Shown: positions 25,667-32,656, counted from the stretch's first letter. The stretch is DNA of 32,656 bases from Borrelia hispanica CRI (GCF_000500065.1 NZ_AYOU01000105.1:1-32656); one strand, 5' to 3'. Program-made: numbers and translations. Notes: generated by a model not told the origin, from the letters alone.

Positions 25667-25691
25667 AACCAAGGGAAATTCTTCCTTGGTT
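25667..25691. repeat. Array stem-loop copy 15
   Basis: AACCAAGG (25667-25674) pairs with CCTTGGTT (25684-25691). Confidence 0.72.
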
Positions 25692-25741
25692 ATTTGTTGA
25701 AGTGCTATAGATAATTATTATAATATTGTGTAAAGTTAAAC

Positions 25742-25770
25742 TTGACATCCTTATGCAACAGCCATATGAT
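25742..25770 (+). promoter_or_regulatory. Promoter for the 25828 gene
   Basis: TTGACA (25742-25747) and TATGAT (25765-25770), 17-bp spacer identical to that before 24511. Confidence 0.7.
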
Positions 25771-25827
25771 GTCATTTAGTGTTTAAATATAGACAACCAG
25801 TTTATTTTGAAAAATAAGGAGAATATT

Positions 25828-26871
25828 TTGAAACGAAAAAATTTTATTCTATTTATAGCGTTTATATTTGTTTTAATAAGTGTATTACTGGTATCGTGTG
25901 GGCCCAAAAAAAAGTATGCCCCTGTTGCTAGTGTTATGACACAAAGAAAAGTGGATGTGCCTTTTAAAAAACCGTCATTTGGTGTTGCACCTAAAGGTTT
26001 AACTGATTCTGGAGTTTCTGTTGACTCTCCTGGTGCTCCTGGTGCTGTTGCTGCGTTTCTTGCTTATTTTAATGATCATTATAATGAAACTCCAGAACAA
26101 AGGATGCAAAAAGAAAAAGAAATTGAAGAGATTAAAGGTAAAATTCCTGTAGGATTAAAAGAAATATTAAAAAAACATTCTCTTGCTGGAACTGATGTGA
26201 GTAAGAAATTGATTATTCCAGAGTTTGATGGTCATTTTTTATCAAAAAAGTTTGGTCATTTTTTTGGTCAAAAAGAGCTTGATCAGGGTTGGTATAATTT
26301 AGGCGTTCTCTCTACTTTATTTTTTAATCTCTTGACGTATAATGGTGCTTTGGAATATTTAAAAGAAGACAACTTCAAATTACAGAAAGAATTTTATCTA
26401 GCCCTTGAATATAATGATGATCTTTTTAAACCTTTTGCATATGTTTATGGTAGATTATCTTATGAAGTTGATCTTGGATCATTTTATGATGCGAAAACCA
26501 TGGGTGAAATATTTTTACGAAAAAACGATATAGTTGACAGATTAAGAGATTATGCTAAAGCTTATTACATAGATGTATATCAATCTTTATTAGCTAAAAA
26601 AGATAAACTTAATGATCAATTATCGCTAAAAGGTGTAAGGTTCTTAAAAAGCAAATTGGATGAAATTGAATCGGCAAAACAAGAATTAAGAACTAATGTA
26701 ATACAACGATTTATAAATGGTGTTAAGAAGTATGAGCCATATAGTTTAGATTCGAAACACGATGTATGGCCACATCTTAGAGATACGTTTAATGAAGACT
26801 TTAAGACTAAATGTGATGCTGTTATAAGGATTTCTGAAAAAATTAAGGAGGTCTTGAGTAATATCCAGTAA
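25828..26871 (+). CDS. Array lipoprotein, block B member 9
   Basis: A 347-residue lipoprotein, TTG start with AAGGAGAATATT, lipobox LVSC (Cys24), GPKKKYAPVASVM. The stalk is short (about 62-85: SVDSPGAPGAVAAFLAYFND). Head: KGKIPVGLKEILKKHSLAG, LIIPEFDGHFLSKK, GVLSTLFFNL, QKEFYLALEYNDDLFKPFAYV, LRDYAKAYYIDVYQSLLAKK, LSLKGVRFLKSKLDEIESAK, YSLDSKHDVWPHLRD, ending RISEKIKEVLSNIQ. Its first 75 codons are very close to those of the 21823 gene, whereas its promoter matches that of 24511, a mosaic arrangement. It is the last of the central expansion and the last gene followed by the CCAAGG stem-loop. Confidence 0.88.
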   Translation: MKRKNFILFIAFIFVLISVLLVSCGPKKKYAPVASVMTQRKVDVPFKKPSFGVAPKGLTDSGVSVDSPGAPGAVAAFLAYFNDHYNETPEQRMQKEKEIEEIKGKIPVGLKEILKKHSLAGTDVSKKLIIPEFDGHFLSKKFGHFFGQKELDQGWYNLGVLSTLFFNLLTYNGALEYLKEDNFKLQKEFYLALEYNDDLFKPFAYVYGRLSYEVDLGSFYDAKTMGEIFLRKNDIVDRLRDYAKAYYIDVYQSLLAKKDKLNDQLSLKGVRFLKSKLDEIESAKQELRTNVIQRFINGVKKYEPYSLDSKHDVWPHLRDTFNEDFKTKCDAVIRISEKIKEVLSNIQ

Positions 26872-26923
26872 AGACTAATTGTAAATTAATTAAATAATTA
26901 AATACAATAAATATAAATGCATA

Positions 26924-26948
26924 AACCAAGGGAAATTTTTCCTTGGTT
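26924..26948. repeat. Array stem-loop copy 16 (last)
   Basis: AACCAAGG (26924-26931) pairs with CCTTGGTT (26941-26948). No further copies occur downstream. Confidence 0.75.
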
Positions 26949-26998
26949 ATTTGTTGAAGTGCTATAGATAATTATTATAATATTGTGTAAAGTTAAAC

Positions 26999-27027
26999 TT
27001 GACATCCTTATGCAACAGCCATATAAT
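26999..27027 (+). promoter_or_regulatory. Full-consensus promoter for the 27101 short gene
   Basis: TTGACA (26999-27004), 17-bp spacer, TATAAT (27022-27027). Both hexamers match the sigma-70 consensus exactly. Confidence 0.75.
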
Positions 27028-27100
27028 GTCATTTAATGATGATTTTAATTAGTGTTTAAATATAAACAACCAGTTTATTTTGAAAAATAAGGAGAATATT

Positions 27101-27355
27101 TTGAAAAATAGTCTTTTTATTATATTAGTTCTAATAAATTTAATTGCATGTGATTCAAATTTGACCTATGAAAATATAAACCAAAAAGCACGTCAAGTAA
27201 AGGAAGAACTTAAGCGAAGAGAGGCAAAAGAAAAAATGGAATCACAAGAAGTATTAAAAAGGGCACTAACATTAATTCCAGAAGATGAAAAAACAGTACA
27301 AGATAGAGTGAGACGACAAAAAGAACTAAGAACAAAAGTAGTAAAAGGAGCCTAG
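27101..27355 (+). CDS. Short lipoprotein, probable remnant
   Basis: An 84-residue ORF: TTG start with AAGGAGAATATT, signal peptide MKNSLFIILVLINLIAC (Cys17), then a charged helix (ARQVKEELKRREAKEKMESQ) and a basic end. It has none of the array head motifs. Its leader and promoter nearly copy those of the two genes upstream. Immediately after the TAG, the -1 frame stays open for 27 Lys-rich codons (27352-27435, LDNIYNTKENIKNIKASVRK), so the ORF may be the front part of a longer, frameshifted protein. Either it is a small independent lipoprotein captured behind an array promoter or a decayed gene. I do not recognise its family. Confidence 0.6.
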   Translation: MKNSLFIILVLINLIACDSNLTYENINQKARQVKEELKRREAKEKMESQEVLKRALTLIPEDEKTVQDRVRRQKELRTKVVKGA

Positions 27356-27500
27356 ATAATATTTACAACACCAAAGAAAACATCAAGAATATTAAGGCAA
27401 GTGTCAGGAAAAGAACTAAGGGAATAATTAGATAATTATTTTGCTATCATGAAATTGATAAAAGGTTAATGATAGAGTTTTTTATAATAAGGAGAATATT

Positions 27501-28508
27501 TTGAGGCATAAATTATCTATCATATCTACATTAATTTCTGTTATTACTTTGACTTGTAAGATAAATCTGAAAAATATTGAAGAGTTGGAACAGGCAATTA
27601 AAACAATAGAAGATGCTAAACAAATAGTATTAAAAGCACAAGAGGTAAAAGCAAATGCGGAATTAGATATTCGAATAAAAACGATAGAAGCAGAAGCAGA
27701 ATTAGAGGCACAAAAAATTGCCAAAGAAGAAGAAGCAGCGGAAGAAAATATAAAGCAGGCACTTGTAAATTCAGGGCAAATAAAATTAAATGATATAAAT
27801 CAAGAAATAGAACAGATACGACTCACAATAAAACAACAGCAAGACGATACAATACAAAAACAGAACCTTATTATAAAACAAAATATCATTAATCAGTTGA
27901 GGCTTAAAATTTTAGATAAACAGGCATTATTAAATATATACAGAGATATCAATTGGCCTGAACCTGATGATCACTTTAAAATGACAGATAAGATTACAAA
28001 CGATCGACCATTTAATTATCTCAGTTATAACAAAGAAGATGTCTTAGATAAGAATATAAATCTTGCAGATGATTACAATGCTAATAAAAGAAGAAAAATT
28101 TACTTAATTTTTAAGTACAATAGGCAAGACATTCAAGAATATGGTGATGTTTTGCATTTATTAATAAATATTAATTATAAGAGTATTGCACAAAATATCA
28201 TTAGTGCAATAATTGATCATTCTAAATATTACTATGAAATCGCAATATTGACACTGTATGATAAACAGGACAATCTTCATTTGTTAAATATCGAACAATT
28301 GAGTACATTGCAAAAAATATTTGGCGATCTTGAAAAACAAAATCAAGATTTTGAAGATTATTTGAATAAAATCCGTTTTGATTACTATAAAAATGCATTG
28401 CAAAATTTCAGAATAAGTGTATTTGCACATACTTTGCAATTGTTGCATATCAATGTTATGGTGAAAGATTTTGTTCAAACATTCAAAACAATTTTGGATG
28501 AAATATGA
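27501..28508 (+). CDS. Array lipoprotein with long coiled-coil stalk (right flank)
   Basis: A 335-residue lipoprotein, TTG start with AAGGAGAATATT; the signal peptide is of a third kind, MRHKLSIISTLISVITLTC (Cys19). Residues about 25-145 are Glu/Ala/Lys/Gln-rich with regular hydrophobic spacing (IKTIEAEAELEAQKIAKEEE, then INQEIEQIRLTIKQQQDD), a probable coiled coil. The head follows: YRDINWPEPDDHFKMTD, a divergent HND...W / QFGM junction, KRRKIYLIFKYNRQDIQEYG, a helix with HSKYYYEIAILTLYDKQDNL, LLNIEQLSTLQKIFGDLEKQ. It lacks the final Trp-containing helix typical of PFam54. Not followed by the CCAAGG stem-loop. Confidence 0.84.
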   Translation: MRHKLSIISTLISVITLTCKINLKNIEELEQAIKTIEDAKQIVLKAQEVKANAELDIRIKTIEAEAELEAQKIAKEEEAAEENIKQALVNSGQIKLNDINQEIEQIRLTIKQQQDDTIQKQNLIIKQNIINQLRLKILDKQALLNIYRDINWPEPDDHFKMTDKITNDRPFNYLSYNKEDVLDKNINLADDYNANKRRKIYLIFKYNRQDIQEYGDVLHLLININYKSIAQNIISAIIDHSKYYYEIAILTLYDKQDNLHLLNIEQLSTLQKIFGDLEKQNQDFEDYLNKIRFDYYKNALQNFRISVFAHTLQLLHINVMVKDFVQTFKTILDEI

Positions 28509-28536
28509 TAAATCTTTGCTTAAATTTTTTGAAATC

Positions 28537-28565
28537 TTGATATTAAACATTAACAAATGTATAAT
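28537..28565 (+). promoter_or_regulatory. Promoter for the 28637 gene
   Basis: TTGATA (28537-28542) and TATAAT (28560-28565), 17-bp spacer. The same pair with similar spacing recurs before the 29821 gene. Confidence 0.65.
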
Positions 28566-28636
28566 GCCATTTAATAAGTATTGGTCAAATAATAATAATC
28601 GATAGATAACTTGTTTCTAAAAATAAGGAGAATATT

Positions 28637-29701
28637 TTGAATCATAAATTACCTATCATTTTCATATTAATTTCTGTTGTTACTTTGACTTGTAAGGCAA
28701 ATCTTGAGAGAGTTGCAAAATTAGAACAAGCATTAAGAGAGATAGAATTACAAACAATAGAACAAACTAGAAAAAGTACAGTAGAAGTGAGTGAGATATC
28801 AGGACAAAAAAAAATCATAGCAGTAACGACAAACATAATACTAGATAAAATAGATTCATTAACAATAAATACAATGAGAAAAGTAGAGGAACTAGCTAAA
28901 AAAGAACAAGATTTAAAAACTCAAAAAGAAGATGTAAGAGAAGAGAAAAAAAGAATAGAAGAACAAGCAAAACAAAATTTGCGACAAAGACAACAACAAG
29001 TTGAGTTTGAGGAAGCAAAAATTGAACTAAAACAGAAAATTCAAGATATTCAAAAATCATTAATCTTATACAAAAATAATTATTACAATGAACCTATTGA
29101 TCAATTTGGAATGCATGATATCGATAATCATCGTTATGCATTTGATTTTGCTGAAACACTATATGCAAAATACTCTGATCAGAAAAGTCAAGAAAATAGG
29201 CATAAAATTTATCTGCTATTTGAGTATAATGACACTTATATTAGATCTCTTGGTGAATTTCTTAACAAAATGGCTCAAAATATTGTATTAAAGTCTGAGT
29301 TTCCATCTAAAATGAGTTTACAATTTATGTCACAGAATGAAGAAGTGAAAGCTTTATTACAAGAGATATTATCTAGGATTGATCAATATTTTGAATTATA
29401 CTTTCACACTGCATTTGATATATCAGAAAATGAACAAGAAGAAATTGATTTCTTAACACTTGATGATATCAAAAGGCTAAACAATATATTTGATGAACGT
29501 AAAAAAATAAACGATTATTGCAAAATATTTGTAAAGGAGATTTATAAGGATTTTCAAGATGATAAAGACGAAATCAGAACTGGTGAAATTACGAAATTAA
29601 TGGAATATATTAAAAAAATTATGTATGATCAAAAATTTTTAGATATATTTAAAAACCTAGAAATGTTCGTTGCTCAATTTGAAAATTATGAATTAAAATA
29701 A
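28637..29701 (+). CDS. PFam54-like lipoprotein with coiled-coil stalk
   Basis: A 354-residue lipoprotein, TTG start with AAGGAGAATATT, signal peptide MNHKLPIIFILISVVTLTC (Cys19), near-identical in type to its upstream neighbour. The stalk (about 25-145) is a Lys/Glu/Gln helix (KKEQDLKTQKEDVREEKKR). The head then shows both family hallmarks: PIDQFGMHDIDNH, as in PFam54, and RHKIYLLFEYNDTYIRSLGEF, as in the central genes. After that come RIDQYFELYFHTAFD, LTLDDIKRLNNIF, and FVKEIYKDFQDDKDEI with LMEYIKKIMYD. This protein is the clearest evidence that the EYND motif of the expanded genes and the FYSSLNYDE motif of PFam54 are the same element. Confidence 0.86.
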   Translation: MNHKLPIIFILISVVTLTCKANLERVAKLEQALREIELQTIEQTRKSTVEVSEISGQKKIIAVTTNIILDKIDSLTINTMRKVEELAKKEQDLKTQKEDVREEKKRIEEQAKQNLRQRQQQVEFEEAKIELKQKIQDIQKSLILYKNNYYNEPIDQFGMHDIDNHRYAFDFAETLYAKYSDQKSQENRHKIYLLFEYNDTYIRSLGEFLNKMAQNIVLKSEFPSKMSLQFMSQNEEVKALLQEILSRIDQYFELYFHTAFDISENEQEEIDFLTLDDIKRLNNIFDERKKINDYCKIFVKEIYKDFQDDKDEIRTGEITKLMEYIKKIMYDQKFLDIFKNLEMFVAQFENYELK

Positions 29702-29721
29702 AATGTAAAAATCTTATAATC

Positions 29722-29750
29722 TTGATATTAAATTTCAATAGATGTATAAT
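29722..29750 (+). promoter_or_regulatory. Promoter for the 29821 gene
   Basis: TTGATA (29722-29727) and TATAAT (29745-29750), 17-bp spacer. Confidence 0.65.
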
Positions 29751-29820
29751 GCCTAGAAACAAGTACTCTTGGGTCATAATAACTGATGGTTAGCTTGTTT
29801 GTAAAAATAAGGAGAATATT

Positions 29821-30696
29821 TTGAGTTATAACTTGTCTGGTGCATTTATTTTAATCAATTTAATTGCAATAACTACTTTAACATGCAAGCAAAATATTGA
29901 ATCATTTAAAAAATTGAAAGAAGAGCTAAGAGAAGCAGAAAATATAAAAAATAACCCGGAAATTTATACTAAAAATGCACATACAGATGAAATTCGACAA
30001 AAAAAAATTATAGTAGCTAAATTGAGAGACAAAATTATAAGATCTAAATATACATTGCAAGCATATAGTAAAAATGATGATTGGATAGAAGATCATGTTT
30101 TATATGGCGTTGATAATCAACAAGTATTTAAGATAGCCAAAGATTACTATAATGGTGAGGTTTATGCAAGTCGTAACAACAGAAGTTCCAGAAAATTAAT
30201 TTATTTAGCATTGGAGTATCGACGATTTGCTATTATTAACTTTGAGATAATCCTGAATAAATTGGCAGAAAAAGCAAATGCCAATATTACTTATAAACAA
30301 AATGAATATGATGTTAATACAGAATATAATATATTAATAGAAGATATTTTAACTTCATTTAAAAAATATGCCCACAATTATTTTGAAATTGCATTAATAC
30401 CATTATCTCAAAAACAAAATAATCTTTACTATTTGAGTTTAAAAGATTTGCAACAGCTTAAAGATAAATTTGATGAACTTCAAAAAATAAGAGATGCTGG
30501 TAAAATATATTTAATGACAATTTATAATGACTTTCAAAATAATAAAGATAATATTAAAGATGGTGATGCTACCTATTTAAAAAATTATATAAATAATATG
30601 AAGTATAAATATAAATTTCAAAAATTAGCAAATAAAGCAGAAGAACTGGCATATCAAATTAGCCAAATTTTAAATGTAAAAAAAGTGCAAATATAA
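29821..30696 (+). CDS. PFam54-like lipoprotein
   Basis: A 291-residue lipoprotein, TTG start with AAGGAGAATATT. Signal peptide MSYNLSGAFILINLIAITTLTC (Cys22), same LTC lipobox as the two genes upstream but a much shorter stalk (about 23-60). Head: AYSKNDDWIEDHVLYGVDN (HND...W and QFGM elements merged), SRKLIYLALEYRRFAIINFEI, FKKYAHNYFEIALIPLSQKQ, LSLKDLQQLKDKFDEL, then YLMTIYNDFQNNKDNIKDGD with YLKNYINNMKYKYKF, the PFam54-type end. It shares the leader and promoter organisation of the 28637 gene, which suggests that the two arose by duplication. Confidence 0.86.
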   Translation: MSYNLSGAFILINLIAITTLTCKQNIESFKKLKEELREAENIKNNPEIYTKNAHTDEIRQKKIIVAKLRDKIIRSKYTLQAYSKNDDWIEDHVLYGVDNQQVFKIAKDYYNGEVYASRNNRSSRKLIYLALEYRRFAIINFEIILNKLAEKANANITYKQNEYDVNTEYNILIEDILTSFKKYAHNYFEIALIPLSQKQNNLYYLSLKDLQQLKDKFDELQKIRDAGKIYLMTIYNDFQNNKDNIKDGDATYLKNYINNMKYKYKFQKLANKAEELAYQISQILNVKKVQI

Positions 30697-30783
30697 TGAT
30701 AAAATAATAATATTGCTGATGTTTGATTTGCAACAATAAGTGATTGTAAGTTGCTTGTAAGTATTAAAATAAGGGGGAATATT

Positions 30784-31617
30784 TTGAAAAAAATTTTGTT
30801 TATTAAAATTATATCATTTATAATTTTAACTGTTCTAATTGCTTGTAATTCAAGTCTTAAATCAAATTATGAAACACCAAGTCCTGCTATGCAAGGAGAT
30901 ATTTTTATAATAAGACCTACTCTATCAAATACTATAGCTATAAAAAAGATTTTAATAAACAAGATTAAAAGTAAAATTCAAACTTCTCTTGATTTAATGG
31001 GACAACATGCACAAGATATTATAAGAGAACCTGCCAAACAACTTGGAATACAATGTACCATTTTTGATGAAGTTTATTATGACAATTTAATACATAAGAC
31101 AGGCAAAACGTATTCTATAGATAAAAATAAAATCAAACTATTTTATGCATCTCTAAATTACAACATAATGAGATTAAAATGGTTAGGAGATATTCTTCTT
31201 AAAATACAAAAGAATAATACTAAGCAAGGTAATAAACTTTACAATGCAATTATAGAAACGGGAAGGGAATATTCTCAAAAGCCATTTGAAGAAATTATTC
31301 ATGAAGTAAACAAAGAACAAAATAAACTTATTCTTTTAAAAGCTGACAAACTAAAGGAAGTTATGGATAATTTAAATATAATTGAAAATTTAAGAATGAT
31401 GTGGATAAAATTTATAGATATCATTATTGAAGACTATAGAAATAACACGGACATACAAAATGATAATAGTAAATTGATATTGTACATAGATACTAGATAT
31501 CAAATGCTAAAAAATCAGATCAATAGTATTAAAGATATAGCTCATAGAATAAGGAAAATTTTAAAGACAATAAAATATTATTATTACATGAAAACACAGA
31601 TTATTAATTTAAAATAA
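30784..31617 (+). CDS. PFam54-type surface lipoprotein
   Basis: A 277-residue lipoprotein, TTG start with AAGGGGGAATATT; the frame also extends to a TTG at 30751 without a ribosome-binding site. Lipobox VLIAC (Cys21), followed by a short Ser/Pro/Asn-rich linker. Head close to classical PFam54: REPAKQLGIQCTIFDEVYY, where the QFGM motif reads QLGI, LFYASLNYNIMRLKWLGDIL, TGREYSQKPFEEIIHEVNKE, LRMMWIKFIDIIIEDYRNN, ILYIDTRYQMLKNQINSIKD. In architecture it resembles the 5678 gene at the other end of the array. The tail (KTIKYYYYMKTQIINLK) is an unusual extension. Confidence 0.87.
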   Translation: MKKILFIKIISFIILTVLIACNSSLKSNYETPSPAMQGDIFIIRPTLSNTIAIKKILINKIKSKIQTSLDLMGQHAQDIIREPAKQLGIQCTIFDEVYYDNLIHKTGKTYSIDKNKIKLFYASLNYNIMRLKWLGDILLKIQKNNTKQGNKLYNAIIETGREYSQKPFEEIIHEVNKEQNKLILLKADKLKEVMDNLNIIENLRMMWIKFIDIIIEDYRNNTDIQNDNSKLILYIDTRYQMLKNQINSIKDIAHRIRKILKTIKYYYYMKTQIINLK

Positions 31618-31636
31618 CAGTACCATTATTTAACTA

Positions 31637-31670
31637 ATTCCAATATTTTATATATTAAAAATATTGGAAT
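31637..31670. terminator. Stem-loop between the last two genes
   Basis: ATTCCAATATTTT (31637-31649) pairs with AAAATATTGGAAT (31658-31670) over an eight-base loop. It lies just after the stop of the 30784 gene; no long U tract, so terminator activity is uncertain. Confidence 0.6.
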
Positions 31671-31784
31671 AAAATTATATACTATCTAGTTCTTATAAAT
31701 TCACTTAAAAAACTTCTTATATACCCTCAATGAGCATTATGACTAAATATTTTTATTATCAATATAAAAAACTTATTTACAAAC

Positions 31785-31812
31785 TTGACATTTAAACAAA
31801 ATAGTATATAAT
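31785..31812 (+). promoter_or_regulatory. Promoter for the 31860 gene
   Basis: TTGACA (31785-31790) and TATAAT (31807-31812), 16-bp spacer, both hexamers exact. Confidence 0.75.
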
Positions 31813-31859
31813 ACTATATAAGAATGATTATTATTTAATAATAAAAAAGGAGAATATAT

Positions 31860-32656
31860 ATGAGAAATAACATTTTAAAGAACATAATTACTATATCTGC
31901 TTTAACAGCATTTATGCTTACCAGTTGTAATACTGATGGGACTTTGGCTATACCAACTGGTAGTCAAAAAGGTGGTGCAGATACTAAAACAAGTGGTGAT
32001 GGTCCATCAAATATCCCAAGAGCTGATGGTGATGTTAATGGTGATGTTAATGGTGATGTTAATGGTGGTGTTAATGGTGGTGTTGATGATGGGGCTAAAC
32101 AATTAGCAGATTTGATAGTTGTACTTACAACAAAAGTTGAAAAGGAAGTAAAGGTAAATAAAGATGGTAAAGAGCCTGATAATACTCAATATGGATTAAA
32201 AGACAGCGTATTTAAATTAATAAAGGATGATAAGCAGAAAACTTATGATGAAGATACAAATAAAGATACAAGACATAAATTTTATGGATCTTTGAGCTGG
32301 AAAAAAGAAGCAATTAAAGGCCTTGGAGAAGTACTTGCAAAGCTAGCAGGAGAGGCAGCTTATAAAGATACTTGGCCTAAAAATCTTGTAGAGGTGGGAG
32401 AAAAAGTACAAGGAGTAATTCAGGTTACATTTAAACAAATAGAAGACAAAAAAGAAAAGCTTAATACTTTAAGCCTTGAAAAAATAAATGAACTTAATGA
32501 TCAAGTAAAAAAACTTGAAGAAGCAAGAAATACCTGGATAACATTTGTAGATGATTTAATTAAAGATTATAAGGCTGATAAAGATAGCATCAAAACTACT
32601 GTAAAAAATTTGGTAGATAAATACCTAACTCCAAAATACACTGATCCTCTTTCTGG
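31860..32656 (+). CDS. PFam54-type surface lipoprotein, runs off the right edge
   Basis: At least 265 codons, open to the end of the window, so the C-terminus is missing. It is the only array gene with an ATG start (AAAGGAGAATATAT upstream). Signal peptide MRNNILKNIITISALTAFML with lipobox TSC (Cys23). A Gly/Asp/Asn/Val stalk (about 40-80) contains five 12-base DVNG-type repeats (32028-32087). Head: NTQYGLKDSVFKLI (QFGM equivalent), RHKFYGSLSWKKEAIKGLGE, FKQIEDKKEKLNTLSLEKIN, ARNTWITFVDDLIKDYKADK, NLVDKYLTPKY. These last elements match the Lyme P35/BBA64-like members best of any gene here. It has its own full promoter, so expression may be independent of the rest. Confidence 0.87.
   Translation, partial: MRNNILKNIITISALTAFMLTSCNTDGTLAIPTGSQKGGADTKTSGDGPSNIPRADGDVNGDVNGDVNGGVNGGVDDGAKQLADLIVVLTTKVEKEVKVNKDGKEPDNTQYGLKDSVFKLIKDDKQKTYDEDTNKDTRHKFYGSLSWKKEAIKGLGEVLAKLAGEAAYKDTWPKNLVEVGEKVQGVIQVTFKQIEDKKEKLNTLSLEKINELNDQVKKLEEARNTWITFVDDLIKDYKADKDSIKTTVKNLVDKYLTPKYTDPLS
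32028..32087 (+). repeat. Five 12-base repeats coding GDVN/GGVN
   Basis: Units GGTGATGTTAAT (three), GGTGGTGTTAAT and GGTGGTGTTGAT lie in frame within the stalk of the 31860 gene. Confidence 0.85.

Noticed and set aside
7602..26871. Labelling the central genes as BTA121-domain proteins
   Set aside because: The BTA121 motifs I remember do not match these head motifs, while genes at 6674 and 28637 tie them to PFam54.
8464..26948. The repeated stem-loops as a CRISPR array or insertion-sequence ends
   Set aside because: Spacing is about 1 kb with whole genes between copies, there are no short spacers, no transposase and no target-site duplications.
29088..29291. 67-residue plus-strand ORF inside the 28637 gene
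   Set aside because: It is out of frame within a well-supported coding region and lacks a ribosome-binding site.
5678..32656. A silent cassette archive for antigenic variation, like vmp or vls
   Set aside because: The genes have their own start signals, lipoboxes and, in block B, promoters; silent cassettes usually lack these. Conversion between genes is still possible.
1..32656. tRNA, rRNA, replication/partition genes, or riboswitches
   Set aside because: No cloverleaf-type or rRNA-like sequence, no ParA/B or plasmid replication motif, and no recognisable riboswitch was seen on either strand.

Overview
The window is very AT-rich and packed with spirochaete-style surface lipoproteins: short signal peptides with degenerate lipoboxes such as ISC, IAC, VSC and LTC, and charged, helical mature chains. 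A clear BBK32/Fbp-type protein plus a long tandem array of PFam54-like (CspA/P35-type) lipoproteins point to a linear plasmid of a Borrelia species. The divergence of the BBK32 homologue and its neighbours suggests the relapsing-fever group rather than the Lyme group. That assignment is inference; no chromosomal or replication genes are present to confirm it.

Left flank (1-5.4 kb). A minus-strand lipoprotein runs off the left edge and is built of two similar halves. It diverges from a secreted coiled-coil protein. Three plus-strand lipoproteins follow: the BBK32/Fbp homologue (fibronectin/C1r-binding type), a 174-residue lipoprotein and a 263-residue helical lipoprotein.

Array (5.7 kb to the right edge). 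Twenty-five head-to-tail genes follow, all on the plus strand, and 24 of them appear to share one domain. Genes at 5678 and 6674, and those from 27501 onward, look like PFam54 lipoproteins (QFGM-type motif, Trp-containing C-terminal helix). The central genes (7602-26871) are a divergent expansion with a head domain marked by HND...W, R(R/K)-(E/K)-x-Y-L-A-x-E-Y-N and YAKAYYIDVY. Block A (7602-15434) has IACGQNG lipoboxes, charged E/K/R stalks, short spacers and no obvious sigma-70 promoter. Block B (15620-26871) has VSCGPKK lipoboxes, Pro/Ala/Asp-rich variable stalks and a TTGACA promoter before every gene.

Array-wide signatures are a nearly invariant AAGGAGAATATT ribosome-binding region followed by TTG (21 genes), GTG (3) or ATG (1, the last gene), and a CCAAGG/CCTTGG stem-loop after 16 of the 17 central genes. 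One gene (16816) is broken by an apparent one-base insertion, one (27101) is a short remnant-like ORF, and two genes (21823 and 24511) share a 312-bp identical block, a sign of recent gene conversion or duplication. The arrangement suggests a surface-antigen or complement-evasion family that diversifies by duplication, stalk swapping and conversion. Binding functions are inferred only from family resemblance.
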